A DNA stretch of 64,000 nt from NCBI GenBank assembly GCA_963920765.1, contig OY987242.1:12672002-12736001 (forward strand). The letters are read 5' to 3'. Below, piece after piece: positions 12,558 to 24,195 of the stretch; the first letter of the stretch is position 1, and each line of letters opens with the position of its first letter. The notes under the pieces are model-generated. The model did no database searches, was not told where the DNA came from, and saw only the letters and a program-made list of their open reading frames with translations. The stretch comes from Ulota crispa. Its lineage: Eukaryota > Streptophyta > Bryopsida > Orthotrichales > Orthotrichaceae. The position numbers were made by a program, and so were the translations under genes.

Positions 12558-13955
12558 TTATTGATGTAGGTCACGTTTGAACCGCTTTGGTAGCGACGAC
12601 GACACAGGGCCTGATGGATATCGAATCTCCGGCACGGTGAAAGCGTCGCCATAGCCGTTGGGCATGTACACGTCTTGCTTGGGTCGGTTTCTGGCGTGTG
12701 GGTGGTGGTGCCGTGACCTAGGTGGTGCAGCAAGCTGTGGTGCTGCGGGTGCTGGAAACTGCGGCACTTCATGCATGGCGAACATCTGCTCCTCAAACAG
12801 GCTCAAATCCGCAGTCCAGTCGTAGTCGCCTCCCACAGAAGCCATGTTGCCATCGCCTTTGGCAGAAGCGAAATCTATATTCTCGTTGCAGTCTACAAAG
12901 TTGAGAAGCTCATCCACATGCCATCCCGGCACCGCGTCGGTCAAAAACTCGCTAAAGCTGCTCCTGCGCATGCCACTAGGATTGGCACCACCACCACCCG
13001 CTCCCATGGCGTTCGGCAGAGATGTCATCTCGGGCGCGACATGCGCGCTCAACTCTTGATGGCTTGGGGTTACACCTTGGCCATGTCCGGAGAAAGGGGC
13101 TGCTGGGCAGTACGGCGTGTATGCACTGGGCGCTCGGTACACAGCGGCCCCAGATTTGACTGGACCGGATGCCAAACTGGTTTTGCGCGGTCTCTGCAGA
13201 GTGGAAACGGGGCTTGAAAGAGACGGCACGCGACTGCATTGGGAAGATTGCGACGACATTGTGGACGCGGCAGGACTCGCCACGGGCAGCTCCGGCGTGG
13301 GCGTGGGCGTGGGCTTGGGCTTGGGCTGGTCATCCTTGAGCTTCTCCAGGGCCACTCTCGTGCCTGGCACCAAAAAACGCTTGTGGATGCACGAGAGATC
13401 GTTCACTGTGTGGATGGACACATCGCAGTCCCGGCACAGTAACGCTCGGTCGTCCAGGCAGAAAAAGAACCCCCGTTTCTCCTGCAAATTTTGAATCACC
13501 CCAATTCACGGTCACGTCACCACACCCGAGAAGCATCTACATCTTCTAAACCTACGTACAAACACGCTACCCTCAGCTTAGAAGTCTTTTCTTGTTGTGA
13601 TCACAATACTACCTACCACACGATCAAATCCCTGAGAGATCACGTTTAAGAAGAGGCACTAAGAAGTGTCTATGCATCACCCCCTAATCGCTTGCCATTT
13701 GAGTTCCGGTGCGTGCCATTTGAGAGGAAAGAAGGATGCAAGAGTGCAGGTCTTCGTTCCGGCAGAAAAACCTACCTGGCAAATATCACACTTTGGCGAT
13801 TCCGGAGCCGTGAGAAGGCTAACACGCACATGCTTGCTGGCCAGCTTGTTAGCACCGTGGATTCGGGCGTCGCAGTCCGCGCACAGAGCGGCTTCATCTG
13901 CGCAGCACATAATCGACGCCAGGTTCTTCTCACAAGAGTCGCAACGTATCCTCAT
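12558..13955 (-). CDS. Double B-box zinc-finger transcriptional regulator (BBX, STO/STH-type), 2 exons
   Basis: Exons on the minus strand: 13955-13776 (60 codons) and 13481-12558, joined by a CAG/GTAGG donor and a TTGCAG acceptor; 367 residues. Seen: B-box 1 at about residues 4-46 (CDSCEKNLASIMCCADEAAL, then CADCDARIH). B-box 2 is at about 54-97 (CDICQEKRGFFFCLDDRALL, CRDCDVSIH) and is split by the intron directly after CDICQ. A Pro-Thr run (PTPTPTP) and a long low-complexity middle follow. No CCT domain is present. The C-terminus has a VP-type motif near residues 343-344 (FTVPEIRYPSG) next to basic KRFKR. Known: plant BBX proteins with two B-boxes and no CCT act in light signalling with HY5 and COP1, and VP motifs bind the COP1 WD40 domain. 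Inference: a nuclear light-response cofactor. The exact subgroup is not resolved. Confidence 0.93.
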
Positions 13956-14559
13956 CTTGGCCTTTCGTGAATCCGTGGCAACCGCAACCCACCCTCGCTA
14001 ACATACACTAGTGTAGTGGCAAACGTGAACAAGCACAACCAACCCAAAGAGCAGATTCTCTCGTAAATCGTGAGCGTGAAGCTGCACTAAAAAGCGGCAG
14101 AAGGAAGAAAGGAACCCGCTGTGAAGTACACGAAGCTAGCACCCGGCAATCGCAGAGAGAGAGAGAAAAAGAGCACGAGAGGGAGGGCGATGAAGAAAAG
14201 GGGGGTCCGAACGGCAGCCAGCCAGAATTGGTGAGAGAATGAGCAGAGAAAAAGGGGAAAAGCACAAGGCTTTCACAAATAGAGGGGCCGGGATGAGGGC
14301 CGGGATGAGGCCTCCGCTGAAGAGCGGAGCGAGAAAATCGGATATGAGGTGACCACGGACGCGGCGCATGCGGAGGCGAGAGGGGGGTGGGCCGTGAGCG
14401 GTGATGAGGCAGGCAAGTGGAGGCGCAGCTGTGTGAAGCCGCGGCAGTCTGCAGGAGCTGAGTGATCTATCGCCGACCAGCCAGGCCAAGGGGTAAAAAA
14501 AAACCCCCCCGTCACAAGTCAGCTCGTCAACAGGGCTGCCACGGCCAGCACTACGCTGA
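13956..14559 (-). promoter_or_regulatory. Upstream region and probable 5' UTR of the BBX gene
   Basis: GC-richer than the neighbouring repeats, with a purine-rich GA tract on the plus strand around 14150-14200 (a CT-rich leader on the sense strand). It is bounded upstream by a transposable element at 14560. No TATA box or transcription start can be fixed from sequence alone. Confidence 0.45.
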
Positions 14560-15952
14560 ATATTGCGTTTAGGTTGTCCCACTTTAATTTCTTGGCATTT
14601 TACACTATATAGATATTTACTGCCGGTAAAGTAATTTCATCAGTAGTAATTATTGCAATAAATAAATTTTAAAGATCTTAACAACTGCAACTACAGACAA
14701 ACAAATTAGCAACATTTATTGTTGTAAACCATGTGAAATCTTAGGGCCGCTTTACATATGGGGGCCGGGCCAACTTGGCTTGGGGCCGATTGCCTCAAAT
14801 TTCAACCCAATTTTGCTTAAGGCCGACCTCCACAATTAATTAAAATAAGATTATAGTGGGGGCCAATTGTCTCATATGTAAAGGCCTTAAGGCCAAGGAG
14901 TTGGGCCCATTCAATAAAGTTAAGCCATTTTTACACTAGAGGTGAGAAGTTGTGACAAAAATCACTTATGGGCCATGGCTTATTTTCAAAAAGCTAGCCT
15001 TTGGAGATAATGGCTTCTTCTTGCAAAGTAAAGTGAGACTAGGTCACAATATTTTTTAAATGAATTAATATCTTTATTTCTTATTCTTTAAATTGAAACA
15101 ATGACATGATGATAAACACCAAAAAAATAGAGTTGGACAGAGAGGGATGCTATCAAAATGTGCATGAACCCTAAACATGAAGTTTGAAACAAACTCTTAA
15201 GTTTTTGTTTACATTATCAAGGTATATTATACCAATTATCTTCATTTATTTTCTTTTTATCAACCACAAAGCATTTATAATATTTTTGCATATTAATTAG
15301 TTCTTCCAAAAATCAAGTTTTATGTACATAGTATCTAGCAAAATAAATACTATGAATTATAAATCATCAAGAGTATCTTGCATAAAAGATGATGAAAAAA
15401 AAAATCAACATATCAACATATGCAAGGTTTACATAAAAACTCCATGAGAAGCATAGAAGGAAAAAATGATTTGCATATAGATACAAAATATGCAAGCCTG
15501 GGTTTTTTGTACACATAAGAACTAGTTAGTAAACCCATTTAGCAAGCTATGCCCCCCATGTATAACAGATTTGATTTGAGAAAAAATATATATCCTATGA
15601 AAAAAACAATTTTTTAATGAAACTTGACATTGGCCCTAGGGCTAAGAATTGACTTCCCATTTTTGGTGCACCCAATTCAGAAAGCTCAGGCCATGTCAAA
15701 TCTTGTCTTTGTTGAATAAAAAAATCATTCCATCAAATTGGCCTTGCCTCTAAGTGTAAGGGACTTGGGCTGATTTCAACTGATTATCCAATCAAAAGTG
15801 AGGATTCTTGGTCTCTGACACAATGAATTGGCATGGCCCCCATGTGTAAAGCCGCCCTTAGAATAAAGAATTACATGTATCTCCAAGTGGTCAATCTGTA
15901 AGTTATGAGAGTAAAGGCAACCTAATTGTCGAGGCAACCTAAATGCAATATT
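14560..15952. mobile_element. Terminal-inverted-repeat element Y (outer), host of element X
   Basis: The left end atattgcgtttaggttg is mirrored at the right end by caacctaaatgcaatat. The space between is mostly the Harbinger-like element X. The sequence flanking X resembles 35698-35960 (gacattttgcactgcatata; gtaaggcaacctaattgttt), so Y is a repeated family. The target duplication is unclear and the superfamily is not assigned. Confidence 0.55.
14744..15857. mobile_element. Harbinger-like (TTA duplication) non-autonomous element X
   Basis: The left end gggccgctttacatatgggg and right end cccccatgtgtaaagccgcc form an inverted repeat of more than 20 bp. TTA flanks both sides (14741-14743 and 15858-15860). 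A 3-bp TTA/TAA duplication is the PIF/Harbinger signature. No transposase frame is present. Internal copies of the gggcc...atgtaaaggcc motif near 14867-14890 suggest rearrangement or a second end. Confidence 0.7.
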
Positions 15953-16507
15953 TAGTGTAATGTAGGGAATAGAGATGGCCATCCAGCGGTGACTGATCGG
16001 CGTCCGAGCGAGGGATCGAGGCAGGCCACGGTGGAGCCTAGCAACCAAAGCCACAGCCAGCCAGGTCTGTTAAAACCCCGTACCCACCGCATCTCCAGAG
16101 AGAGAGAAAGAGAGTTCAGAGATAGATAGGGAGATGCTGCTCCTACCGGCCCTACCCCCACCACCTCCCTCCTCGGCAGGTACCATGTGCCTTTCAGTGT
16201 CCGGCTCGGCACTCCCCGAAGCTCAGGGACCCAATTCCGTGCATGTTTCAGCTCATCAGTTTGACCCCCTTCACACCTACCATTTGGCCTTCCCTTCTAC
16301 ACCACACCAGCTTTAAAAATTCCACAATTTACATCCGAGCCTTACAAATGGTGCTTATCAGAACATTAAGCTTACTGTGTAATGCAAGGACGGTGTCGTT
16401 GGAATCCATGCATGCGAGACAGACTAATTACTTTACAGTCGCTATGCTTGCAAAATCATTGTTAGAAATGCGTGTCAACTTTATGCGTTCCATTGCATCC
16501 ACTTTGT
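15953..16507. other. Unassigned intergenic sequence
   Basis: It contains a short GA microsatellite (about 16097-16115) and a GC-richer stretch at 15970-16240. I see no supported gene or element. Confidence 0.5.
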
Positions 16508-17473
16508 TTAACCCCTAAAAGACCAAGGGCATTTTTTGAAAAAATATCTAAGAAACTGCCAACTTTTAGTGTATTGCCCAAAATTGAAAATAAAAACTTT
16601 TTTTCTCAATTCCAACTGTACAAAAGTTTGTCAAATAGATAAGTTAATGTGTGCAAAAAAAATCAATTCATTTGACCGCACGGATTGTAAGATTATAATG
16701 TTTGAAGTGAGAAATATAGCTTTTTTCATTCCTACAAAATGAGGTCAGCACACTTTGAGCCTTCCTAGAGTAAAATTTTTATTCTACACAAATTTGAGCT
16801 TTTTGACCATTCACAAGTATATGATGTTAGGTTCACTTGTGAAAATTTTGAGACGCAAAGATAGAATCTATCTTGTTCTAAATCACCCTACAGTGCAAGG
16901 AGGTTTAGTGAATTGGCAATACATTAGTCATTATTTCATGATTTCTTGTGCAATGAGGAAGTCTTTTATTTGAAATATGAACAATGTATAGTTAGAGACA
17001 ATCATTTGGAGTCTGTGAAAAAAAGTTTCAAGAGTTTTGGATTTATAGATTGAAAGATAATAGGGCTTGAAGTTAGAGGATTCTTTTTTTCTTGAAACTA
17101 CCTAAACATAGTTAACAAAGTTTTGACTCCTTTCTCAATGTGATGTGAGAGTTCAAAAAAAAAATTTGACAATTGTACATTATGTATTCTTAGTTACATA
17201 CTTGACAAATTTCAAAAGTTGATAAGAATTTCAGCATAAGATTCTCCAAAGACGCCCAAGCTACCCAAGCTACCCAAGCTACCCAAATTCTTTTGGGTAA
17301 CATAACTTTTGAACCAAGCATCCAATTGGGGAAAAAATTACATCTCCATTTACGGGATACAAAGTTGTACCTTGTGTAACAATTTTGAGAACATTCAATA
17401 AATTTGACTTCATATAACCCTACCCGAGTTCTCAAGTGGTTATTGAACAGCCACTTGGTCCTTTGGGGGTTAA
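16508..17473. mobile_element. TTAA-family element A (piggyBac-like ends)
   Basis: Begins TTAAcccctaaaagaccaag and ends cttggtcctttgggggTTAA, a terminal inverted repeat with TTAA at both borders. AT-rich and non-coding. Confidence 0.75.
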
Positions 17474-17633
17474 CCTAAGTCTTAAGGTGAACATGCAAAT
17501 CACTTGAATTACATTTCTTGGCATGATGCTATGTGCTCAAGGGAGCTTACTCCACATGTTCATGGTGTTAACCCTCAACTGTTAAATGTGACCCATGCCA
17601 CTTGTGAGCACATTGCAAGCTTGCAAACGGATC

Positions 17634-18577
17634 AATCCTTAAAGGACCATTGCCCCCGCAGGGGACAAATGAGATTTTGGGCATGTATATATAGTTATAT
17701 TACTTTGTGTGATTTTTTGAAACTTTTATAGAAGATGGGGAATCTAAAAATCTATGTGGGCATCTTTTTTTTCTTCATTACAACATTTATTAAAAAAAAT
17801 TATGCAAGAATTTATCAAAACTAGAGGAGGAGGGGCAGTTCGGGCAAGGCCTCTCTTTTGTAAGTAGGTGTTGACTCCAAAGAGGGTCAGCCCTTTTGGG
17901 CACAAGGTGTGGACACTTGGGCAAATGGGAGTGGAGTGGAAGGAACCCGTCTTGGGGGACTCCCAAACCTCCATTCTTTTAGTCCCTTGTAAAATTAGGT
18001 ACTTTCATCTTTTAAGCTGTTTATGTATTTGTTTTTTATTTTATTTTTTCCAAATTACAATGGGCTAAGAGCCCTTGCCTTTCGCTGTTGAGATTGATGT
18101 AATTCAATTTTCTAAATTTTACATAAATCCTCCAATTTTGCCTAGTGTACTTGCAAATTTTATGACCTTAGGGCATTCAAAGATTTACTTAAAGTATGTT
18201 GAGCACCCCCAATTCATTTGAAAATTCTCCCACACATGCCTAACTTGGTCTTCTTAATGGATAAAATAAACCTCAACTTTGTGTAGAGCAACTTTTTTGC
18301 TATAGGAATGGTCAAAGGCTTCTAAAATTTTTAAACAACATGGAAAAACATTTTATTTGTTCACTTCAAATGTTGATATTTCACTCCTCACCATCTAAAA
18401 TGACTTAGTTATTTTCCCACAAGTACCTCCCATAATCTAGGGCAAAATCCTATGGTTGGATTTTCAAAAAAAAAAAAAAATCCAAAAAAAAAAATCTTAT
18501 CTTTCTACTCATTCCCCAAAGAATGGCAGTTTTCTGTAATGTTTGCAGAAAAAGGGGCTTTGGTCCCTACGGGTTAA
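17634..18577. mobile_element. TTAA-family element T, degraded copy (subfamily I)
   Basis: The interior matches element H closely (ggggacaaatgagattttgg near the left end; a ggcagtttt / tttgcagaaaaa block at the right). The left terminus has decayed to ccttaaaggaccattg and the right to ggtccctacgggTTAA. It carries A-rich runs near 18467-18495. Confidence 0.6.
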
Positions 18578-19583
18578 AGATTATGCTTGTGCGTATTTTT
18601 ATATTGAAGGATTACCAAATTTTAACATGGATGTAGTTGGCTATATCATGTAAGTGATATCAAGAAAGTAAAAGCTAAAGCACTAAATAATGGGATTTTC
18701 TTTATATCTTTTCATACGAAAAAAAAAGGACATTTATGGAACTGCCAATTCCATATGTTGATCACCAAATGACGTTTTCACTGTTGACAATTATCTTTGA
18801 GTTGCTATAACCAGTTGGTGTACTAGTACCAAGTTGACATTATTTTGGTACCCTGTGAATGTGTATTAATCTTTTTAGATTTGAAAGAGCTCGAGTTATC
18901 CTTTATGCAAAACACCAAAGTGAAAATAGTGATACTTCACTAAACAAGTTTTCTTTTTAATATTCTTAGATTAAACATGTTATTATTCTATCAAATTTTA
19001 ACAACAATTCAGTATTGCAAAGTGAACTACATATTTATGAATCATACTTCATAACTAGCATGTTCCATGAAGCACCTTTTCTACATTGCTTACCTTGCAA
19101 ATTAAAGTCGTTCATGCTTCAACTTCACATTGAAGCCCATTTTTTGTGTAGCCACAAAATCCATACTTACAAAAATGGAAATGTAAACTCTCCAAGAATT
19201 AAAGTCAAAAGCAAAAGTAAGGGACAAACCAGTTTAGTTGACATAAATTTTCCTTTCATAAAGTCTCTTTACTTTTGTATACAATAAGAGCAAACTTTTA
19301 TATTGGCCTAGAACATAAAATAATTCAATAACAACAAATTGGTTTGCAAGTTTGAGGCACTCCTTTTCTTGGTCCTATTGTACATGACACTTATAATCAA
19401 CCAAACTCTCGCAATAAGAATTATTAAGGCACAACACATATGTACCTATTAGCTCAAAAACAATGCCACCAATGAGAAGAATAGAACCCAAGCTTCATCT
19501 TGATAATTTCAAATTTTTGATAATTTATTTTTGTTATGGAGTAGTAAAGTAGCCGCTCAAATTTGGGAGTTGTTGATTGTAGG
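18578..19583. other. Unassigned AT-rich intergenic sequence
   Basis: No gene is supported. A segment near 19376-19490 has inverted similarity to about 31000-31075 (cataatcaacc; gcacaacacatatgtaccta), so a dispersed repeat is present, but I cannot set its borders. Confidence 0.5.
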
Positions 19584-19883
19584 GAAAATTTCATGGATAC
19601 CCCTTAAGTTTGCAATATTTATGTATAAACCCCACTTTTTTTAGAAATTACACAAATGTCCTTGAACCAAAATTTAAAACATTTGTTTTGTTGTGCGTGC
19701 GACTTTCCTTCTTCCTTTGTATGCATGTTGCTTCTTTTTTGTTTCATTACATTCCCTTCTTCGACATTGATCATGAAGGAAGTGTAAACATAACAAACAA
19801 ATTCAAAGATATTTGTGTAGTTTCTGAAATAACCTGGTATCTATGTAAATATTGCAAACTTCAGGGGTATCCATGAAATTTTC
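19584..19883. mobile_element. 300-bp TIR element N, copy 1
   Basis: The left end gaaaatttcatggatacccc is inverted at the right end (ggggtatccatgaaattttc), and pairing continues inward through the aagtttgcaatattta block, giving an inverted repeat of about 50 bp. A second copy begins at 41010 and is split by another element. A small plus-strand frame inside is not a gene. Confidence 0.75.
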
Positions 19884-20825
19884 AGTGCCATGCACTTTGC
19901 TAATGAGATTTTATTTATTCAAACGCACAGCTGTGCACGGTCCCCTTATATTGGTAAAAGCCTCTTCAAAAAGGAGCTCACTACTCTACATCAAAATTTG
20001 AGAATAATATATTATTTCAGAATATCAAATTCACTGCAAAAAATAAAGAATATATGGAAAAGCGGGTTTTCCCGGAAAGATCACTTGCTTGGGCGGTGGC
20101 CATTGTGTTGGAGCTTCTTCGTTTGTAGTCCTGAATTTCAAAAGATAAAAGAAAGGAACTAAAATTGATTGGAATTGATTTGGTATTGAAGCAAGCTGCT
20201 ACAGCAAACTAGTTCAAAATCTTGTTTCGAAAGATCCGGGGTTCATTTCTTTCTGGAGTGGGGGGCTGGGCAGCGAAAAAATCTTGGCAAAATTTTGCCT
20301 AGATCTTATCTCAAAACTTGACTGGCGAACATAACATTATAAAAAAATTCTGAAAAAATGGATGAATTCTCCAAATCCCTTCTCAAGTTTGCATCAAATT
20401 TGCCAGCTTTTGAATGAAAGCTATTGATATGAGTAGATTTCTTGGATGAATGTACACATGACGTTGATTCTATTCAACTCTATTCAAATTTTTCTTACCT
20501 GCTTGCATGGTGGGGTGTGTGTTGCTCTACAATTGAATAAGGTAAAAGGCTCGTAAATGGACCATCTAAGAGCTGAAACTGAATTTTGGGGAGGTGGAAC
20601 TTCTTGATATATTTTTCAGTAAATTTTCCTTGAAAGACAAGAGAAATTGGCATCTAACTCAAGTTCTTTTGTAATTTTCAGAGCAATGTGGAATTGGTTA
20701 TGAAATTTTGAAGTGGAAAGGTCATAAGGCTCTAAAATGAATCACCTCCTCAAATGTATGTCCACTATACATTTCTGAAAGGCTATGAATAAGGCATGTA
20801 CCTATGAAGTTCATTTGAGGAGGTG
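19884..20825. other. Unassigned AT-rich intergenic sequence
   Basis: I see no coding region, RNA gene or clear element borders in this stretch. Confidence 0.5.
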
Positions 20826-21035
20826 AGCGGCATAACATTGTTAAGCTGGTTTGATTCCTCCCCCTAGCTGTAGAGGAATATGTCTCCCCATATACTTGGG
20901 GGGAGGTTTTAGTTATAATTTCTTAAAGCTCATTGGTCCTAGGATAGAGCTGACAAATGACATTGGCTTGGGGATCCTCATTTTTGGGGAGCAAAAGAGA
21001 CCCCCTAGTGAAGGTTAACAAAGTTGTGGGTGTTA
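20826..21035. repeat. Element O, copy 1 (partial)
   Basis: Shares its start (cataacattgttaagctgg), a stem-like ccccctagctgtagagg / cttggggggagg block and later landmarks (gacaaatgacattggcttgg; gagaccccctagtgaaggtt) with 41308-41735. Its right end is not identifiable, so it is probably a truncated or diverged copy. Confidence 0.6.
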
Positions 21036-21903
21036 CTGCCCTAAGGGCATCTCCTGCAGCACGCTTTCCAAGCCTTGGAAAAATGAGGTTTCACAGGGAG
21101 AATGACGCAAACCTTCACGGCCAGGCTTGAAGTTCTCCTGCAACCCTGAAACCTTCTGAACCTGCATCTACATTACAACAAATCCCTTGAGTACACCTGG
21201 CTATGGAGTGGGGTCTTGCGCAAATAGTGCGTGAACAGTGCTTGGGAGGGACTGTGAAGGGGGCCTAAAGAAAGCTTGAATTTGACAGGAAGGAGGCTCA
21301 ATCTGAAAGCCCCGCGACTTGCACACAAACACATCGAGTGCTATTAGAGACTTAAAAGGCGAAAGCTGTTACAGCTAAGGAACGCGGAGCTATTTTTACA
21401 TGCTGCAGAAGATACTCTAACGGAGTTCGAGCCTCTTACCTTGTACAAAAAGTAAACGCTGGGGCTGGGGGCTGACAATTTGGGGTCATGTCATACCGGG
21501 GGTCCGGGGCCCTGCAACTGCCACGCAAGCACAAAAGCTTCTGGGCAGAACCAGGCATGCAGCTGCCGCTGCCCGGAATGGCATGCAAAGTGGTCCAGAA
21601 GAAGATACTAAGGAGAGAGAATTTCTAAATGCCACATATGGAGCCATGGAGGGCATGTTGCCTGTATAATTGCCTGTATAATTGCTCCGGGATTTCTTCC
21701 CAAATTTGATGTGCCAACCACTCCATTCCAAGGGTACCGTCACCTCACATGCAGCACGGTATTCCGGAGACAAGTATCTCTGATTTTTATGGGCAGACAG
21801 CCCTTCTCATTTCTCTCCACTTTCTCTTTTTTTTCCCTTTTGATTCTGTTTTCGGGGTTTTGGACTTTCGACTTTATTTGCGCACTGGACATGTTCCCCT
21901 TTA
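21036..21903. other. Unassigned intergenic sequence with a Harbinger-type end motif
   Basis: A lone taagggcatctcctgcagc motif at about 21042 resembles the left end of elements P and Q just downstream, but no matching right end was found. No gene is supported. Confidence 0.45.
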
Positions 21904-22216
21904 GGGCATCTCCACCGGTGCAGACTTGCTCAAAGTTTTTCATCTAGTGTGGCAAGGCCTGAAGGCTCTCAATCTCCATCCATGCTTTTTGAAAAGGTGA
22001 CCTAACACTCCAAGACACCTCATAAATAAGCAGTATATCACTTATTCAGGGAAAAAAACGATAAAGATCACTAAACTTAGGGTGAATAGTGCATGAATAG
22101 TGACTTGGAAAGTGGCTTGCTAGACTCGCCGATAAGAGAGTTTGAGAGGGTCTTGAGAGGGGCCTGGCTACTTTTCATCCACTTTGAGCGTGCTCAAGCC
22201 ACCGGTGGAGATGCCC
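21904..22216. mobile_element. Harbinger-like MITE P
   Basis: Starts gggcatctccaccggtgcag and ends caccggtggagatgccc, with TTA on each side (21901-21903 and 22217-22219). At 313 bp and non-coding, this is a typical PIF/Harbinger MITE. It directly abuts element Q, which has the same ends, and shows what Q looked like before later insertions. Confidence 0.85.
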
Positions 22217-22288
22217 TTAGAGCATCTCCATTGGTCCAGACTTGCTCAAAGTTTTCCATCTGGTTTGGCGAGGCCTGAAGGCTCTCAA

Positions 22289-22602
22289 GGCTGGGCCACA
22301 CAGACAAAAACCGGCATTTTAAAATGTCTGTTTGTGAAAAACAAATGTTGGAGTTATTGATTTCAGTAAAAGCAAATTTTTTGACTTTTGAGGGCCCGCT
22401 TTTTTGGTTTGTTTAAAAACATTGGTTTTGAGAGTTCACAAACCGGTGTCTCAAACCTCTTGCCCTAGAATGGTGGAGAGGTTATCTTTTGCTGAACAGT
22501 AGATGAAAACTTGGAAAAGTGATTGTCTCCTAGTTTTCCAAAAATACAAGTTACTCTTCATCCATTTCAAAACGCCAATTCTAAGCCTGTGTGGCCCCGG
22601 CA
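22289..22602 (+). mobile_element. Nested TIR element R1
   Basis: Present in Q but absent from the matching point of P, where ctctcaa runs straight into tctcca. Ends are ggctgggccacacag and cctgtgtggccccggca, with a possible 4-bp TCAA duplication (22285-22288 and 22603-22606). An inverted copy, R2, lies 0.2 kb away. Confidence 0.7.
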
Positions 22603-22790
22603 TCAATCTCCACCCATGCTCTTTGAAAAGGTGGCCTTACACTCAAACACACCCCATAAAGAAGTAGTTGACCACTTATCTAGGGAAGTAGAGAATAAAG
22701 CTCACTAAACTTAGGGTGAATAGTGCATGAATAGTGGCTTGGAGAGTGGCTTGCTAGACTCGCCATACAAGAGAGTTTAAGCAAGGCCTG

Positions 22791-23103
22791 ATGTCGAGGC
22801 CACACAGGCTCAAAATCAGCATTTTGAAACGGATGAAGAGTAACCTGTATTTTTGGAAAATTAGGAGATAATCACTTTTCCAAATTTTCATCTATTGTTC
22901 AACTAGAGATAACCTCTCCACCATTCCAGGGCAGGAGGTTTGAGATGTCGGTTTGTGAACTCTCAAAACCGAAGTTTTTAAACAAACCAAAAAAGTGGGC
23001 CCTCGAAAGTCAAAGGATTTGCTTTTACTAAAATCAGTAACTCCGACACTTGTTTTCACAAACAGACGTTGTGAAACGCCGATTTCTATTTGTGTGATCC
23101 AGC
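22791..23103 (-). mobile_element. Nested TIR element R2, inverted relative to R1
   Basis: Nearly the reverse complement of R1 over its full length (for example ggtggagaggttatcttttg in R1 against the complement of the R2 segment caactagagataacctctcc). Together they give a hairpin with arms of about 310 bp and a 190-bp loop inside element Q. Confidence 0.7.
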
Positions 23104-23366
23104 CTTGAGAGGGGCATGACTACTTTTCATCCACTTTGAACAAGCCAGACCCACCGGTGGAGATGCTCTTAGTTTTGCTATCTTTTGGTCATCGAACGAG
23201 TTTCTGCCCTGAGAAGGAATTTTGGGTAAACTCAAACGAAACTCCGAAACAGAGGAGAACCGGAAGTAGAACAGAATCAAAGTGAGTTTCATATTGATTC
23301 TGGATTGACCAATGAGTAGCCGCTGATGCCAGAAAGGTAGTGGTAACTGGTGACTGGTAAATGAGC

Positions 23367-24120
23367 CTTGGGACCTGGGAGGGTTTCGAGCTTGGGACCT
23401 GGGAGGGTTTCAAGCTTGGGACCTGGGAGGGTTTCGAGCTTGGGACCTGGGAGGGTTTCGAGCTTGGGACCTGGGAGGGTTTTGAGCTTGGGACTTGGGA
23501 GGGTTTCGAGCTTGGGACATGGGAGGGTTTCGCGCTTGGGACCTCGGAGGATTTTGTGCTTGGGACCTGGGAGGGTTTCACGCTTGGGACCTGGGAGGGT
23601 TTTGAGCTTGGGACCTGGGAGGGTTTTGAGCTTGGGACCTGGGAGGGTTTTGAGCTTGGGACCTGGGAGGGTTTTGAGCTTGGGACCTGGGAGGGTTTCA
23701 TGCTTGGGACCTGGGAGGGTTTCACGCTTGGGACCTGGGAGGGTTTCACGCTTAGGACGTGGGAGGGTTTCATGCTTGGGAACTGGGAGGGTTTTGAGCT
23801 TGGGACCTGGGAGGGTTTTGAGCTTGGGACCTGGGAGGGTTTCATGCTTGGGACCTGGGAGGGTTTCACGCTTGGGACCTGGGAGGGTTTCACGCTTGGG
23901 ACCTGGGAGGGTTTCACGCTTGGGACCTGGGAGGATTTCACGCTTGGGACCTGGGAGGATTGCACGCTTGGGACCTGGGAGGGTTTCACGCTTGGGACCT
24001 GGGAGGGTTTCACGCTTGGGACCTGGGAGGGTTTTGAGCTTGAGACCTGGGAGGGTTTTGAGCTTGAGACCTGGGAGGGTTTCGCGCTTGGGACCTCGGA
24101 GGGACTATGCTTGGGACTTG
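23367..24120. repeat. 24-bp minisatellite, about 31 copies, G-rich plus strand
   Basis: The unit is cttgggacctgggagggttt plus four variable bases (cgag, caag, tgag, cacg, catg, cgcg, tgtg). Variants cluster in runs, as expected for unequal exchange. The unit length is a multiple of three and has no stop codon in several frames, so long artificial frames cross it on both strands, reading as 8-residue repeats. I do not call a protein. Each unit has three GGG runs, so consecutive units meet the four-run G-quadruplex pattern. Confidence 0.95.
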
Positions 24121-24195
24121 AAAACTGCTCACTACTTATATCAATTTTTTTGAATAAATACTACTGCAGTTCATTATACCAAATATCATTAACCC

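Larger units (their letters stand above)
22220..23168. mobile_element. Harbinger-like MITE Q, interrupted twice
   Basis: Starts gagcatctccattggtccag and ends cccaccggtggagatgctc, with TTA at 22217-22219 and 23169-23171, so it shares the left TTA with element P. Its skeleton (ctttgaaaaggtggcctta; aacttagggtgaatagtgca) matches P. It is longer because two 0.31-kb elements (R1, R2) are inserted in opposite orientation. Confidence 0.82.

Noticed and set aside
12771-13494. Plus-strand frames of up to 148 codons opposite the BBX gene
   Set aside because: They are shadows of the minus-strand coding exon, which has both zinc-binding boxes and a sensible splice junction.
13677-13775. Read-through extension of BBX exon 1 past CDICQ
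   Set aside because: The GTAGG donor followed by the second half of B-box 2 in exon 2 gives the family structure. The read-through loses it.
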